NCBI GenBank assembly: GCA_050486105.1 | Contig: JBJHCR010000141.1 | Location: forward strand, 1 to 15,612 | Length of the DNA stretch: 15,612 nt | DNA from: JAEXNA01 sp050486105 | GTDB taxonomy: Bacteria > Vulcanimicrobiota > Xenobia > Xenobiales > JADMJV01 | Direction of reading: 5' to 3' | Part shown: positions 14,416 to 15,612 of the stretch, piece by piece | Layout of the letters: each line of letters opens with the position of its first letter | How positions within the stretch are numbered: the stretch's first letter is position 1 | Notes under the pieces: generated by a model | What the model was told of the DNA's origin: nothing | Database searches by the model: none | What the model saw: only the letters and a program-made list of their open reading frames with translations | Program-made: the position numbers and the translations under genes

Positions 14416-15404
14416 GAGAAGCAGCAGCGGTTGAGAGTTCTCAGGTTCGGCTTGGGGTGGCCGTGGTGGGACTCGGGTTGCACGCCGAGCGGAACACCAT
14501 TCCAGCCTTGGGCGAGGTGCCTGGGGTGGAGTTGGTCGGACTCTATTCCCGAAGCCTCAAGCGTTGTCAGGAGCTCTGTTCCAGGTTCGGCTTGCAAGCA
14601 TTCCGGGACCCGTCTGAGGTGCTGGAAAGCGAGAACGTTCAGGCGGTCTATCTGGCCAACCTTCCGTCGAACCGTGCTGAGTGGATAGCCTCCTGCTTCA
14701 AGGCTGGAAAGCACGTCTGGTGCGAGAAACCGCTCCTTTGCCCCGAAGACGACTTGGTGTCCTTGATGAGTCAATCGAGGGAGCGAAACTTGGTCTTAGC
14801 TGAATGTTTTATGTTCGTTCATCATCCTCAGTTCGGAAAAATCCGAAAGCTGCTGGCCGATTCGGTCATGGGTCGTTGCTATAGCCTGAAAGCGAGGTTT
14901 GGGTTTCCCCATCTCTCACCGGGAAACTTTCGTTATGACCCCAAGCGTGGAGGGGGGGCCTTGCTCGACGCAGGAGGCTATCCCATTAAGGCTCTCACCG
15001 CGCTCTGGGGCAAGCCTGACCGGTGGCACAGTCGCCTCCTCAGAACCGCCGAGTATCAGGTGGACCTAGGCGGGGAGATTTGGGCTCTTTACGACGATGG
15101 CCGTTCGGCTTATCTGGAGTGGGGATTTGGTCGCTGTTACAGCAACGAGATGGAAATTTGGGGCGAGACCGGTGTTCTCTATGTCCCCAGGGCGTTCTCC
15201 AAGCCTCCAACGCTTGAGACAGAGATTTCCCTTCGTCGTTCCGACGGCACCCTCGAGCTTCATCCCGTGCCAGCCTCAAACCATTTCATAACCATGTTCT
15301 CTAGTCTTAGGCAGGCAACCGGGGAGCCTGCCCTAGCGGAACAGTGGCGCCGAGAGGCTGAGCAGCAATTTGACTGGCTCAGGAGTATATCCAGGTCAAC
15401 TTAG
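14412..15404 (+). CDS. Gfo/Idh/MocA oxidoreductase, probable NDP-sugar 3-ketoreductase
   Basis: The 330-aa length matches sugar C3-ketoreductases of the KijD10/TylC2 type. The N-terminal Rossmann domain begins VAVVGLGLHAERNTIPAL (16-32 region), and the family EKP motif supplies Lys106 (WCEKPLL). The substrate domain has GGGALLDAGGYPIKAL with Tyr190 at the position of the proposed catalytic tyrosine. Coupled by ATGA to the 2,3-dehydratase, it most likely reduces the labile 3,4-diketo product with NAD(P)H to dTDP-4-keto-2,6-dideoxyhexose. This dehydratase-reductase pairing is standard in antibiotic deoxysugar clusters. The 54 open codons upstream of 14412 are shadow of the dehydratase. The gene's TAG overlaps the stop of the convergent right-edge gene by 4 nt. 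Confidence 0.87.
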   Translation: MREAAAVESSQVRLGVAVVGLGLHAERNTIPALGEVPGVELVGLYSRSLKRCQELCSRFGLQAFRDPSEVLESENVQAVYLANLPSNRAEWIASCFKAGKHVWCEKPLLCPEDDLVSLMSQSRERNLVLAECFMFVHHPQFGKIRKLLADSVMGRCYSLKARFGFPHLSPGNFRYDPKRGGGALLDAGGYPIKALTALWGKPDRWHSRLLRTAEYQVDLGGEIWALYDDGRSAYLEWGFGRCYSNEMEIWGETGVLYVPRAFSKPPTLETEISLRRSDGTLELHPVPASNHFITMFSSLRQATGEPALAEQWRREAEQQFDWLRSISRST

Positions 15405-15612
15405 GCTCGCCCTTCAGCGCGGGCTTTCATGCGCTCGGCCAATTCTACGCCTCTCTTGAGCACCTCGGCCTCGGCCGGGGTCAAGGATTCCGGGTTACGT
15501 CTGGCCAACTCGCGAATCTTCTCATCGGCTTCGGTAAGCAACAACTGATGCTCTTGCGGATGAGAGCCGTCCTCTCGAATGGCGCGCTCTACCGCGCGGG
15601 CAAAACCAGGAT
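15401..15612 (-). CDS. C-terminal fragment of an unidentified protein (cut by window edge)
   Basis: One frame stays open from the right edge to a TAA at 15401-15403, giving 69 residues; the other two minus frames contain stops. The peptide is charged and helix-prone, rich in Glu, Arg, Ala and Leu, with segments such as TEADEKIRELARRNPESL and LTPAEAEVLKRGVELAERM, and would form an amphipathic helical tail. I recognise no family. It converges on the ketoreductase gene, overlapping it by 4 nt at the stop codons. The start lies beyond the window. Confidence 0.6.
   Translation of the reverse strand, partial: PGFARAVERAIREDGSHPQEHQLLLTEADEKIRELARRNPESLTPAEAEVLKRGVELAERMKARAEGRA

Overview
The window holds fifteen genes or gene fragments on a bacterial chromosome or contig. 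It contains no rRNA, tRNA, mobile element or CRISPR array. Starts are a mix of ATG, GTG and TTG behind purine-rich Shine-Dalgarno sites. Many genes are joined by 4-nt ATGA/GTGA overlaps, and base composition is moderately GC-rich throughout. TGA works as an ordinary stop in most genes. No taxonomic marker is present, so I cannot place the organism beyond a bacterium that builds cell-surface or secreted glycoconjugates.

Left part (228-6597), all on the minus strand. Read in transcription order, it starts with a GT1-family (UGT/macrolide-type) glycosyltransferase and an aldehyde dehydrogenase joined by an ATGA overlap. A small secreted protein of unknown function follows. Last come a lysine-6-dehydrogenase-like saccharopine dehydrogenase family enzyme and an ALDH10-type aminoaldehyde dehydrogenase, which overlap by 7 nt. 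The last pair looks like an amine or lysine oxidation module; the first pair looks like an aldehyde-oxidation plus glycosylation module. Positions 1-227, downstream of this group, hold palindromic and tandem repeats rather than genes.

Right part (6742-15404) reads as one functional locus for making and exporting an unusual deoxysugar. A tightly overlapped minus-strand operon (13558 down to 9097) encodes dTDP-glucose 4,6-dehydratase (rmlB), glucose-1-phosphate thymidylyltransferase (rmlA), a SAM methyltransferase, a membrane GT2 polyprenyl-phosphate glycosyltransferase, and an SDR sugar reductase/epimerase interrupted by an in-frame TGA. Divergent from rmlB is a plus-strand pair: a single-domain (half-length) NDP-hexose 2,3-dehydratase and a Gfo/Idh/MocA oxidoreductase that would act as the 3-ketoreductase. 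Convergent with the operon is an 807-aa YfhO-family membrane protein.

Together these give a plausible route. Glucose-1-P becomes dTDP-glucose, then the 4-keto-6-deoxy sugar, then a 2,6-dideoxy-4-keto sugar. The SDR would reduce C4 and the methyltransferase may methylate the sugar. The GT2 would load it onto undecaprenyl phosphate, and YfhO would transfer it to an acceptor outside the membrane. RmlC, RmlD and a GtrA-type flippase are absent from the window. The right edge contains the C-terminal end of an unidentified minus-strand gene.
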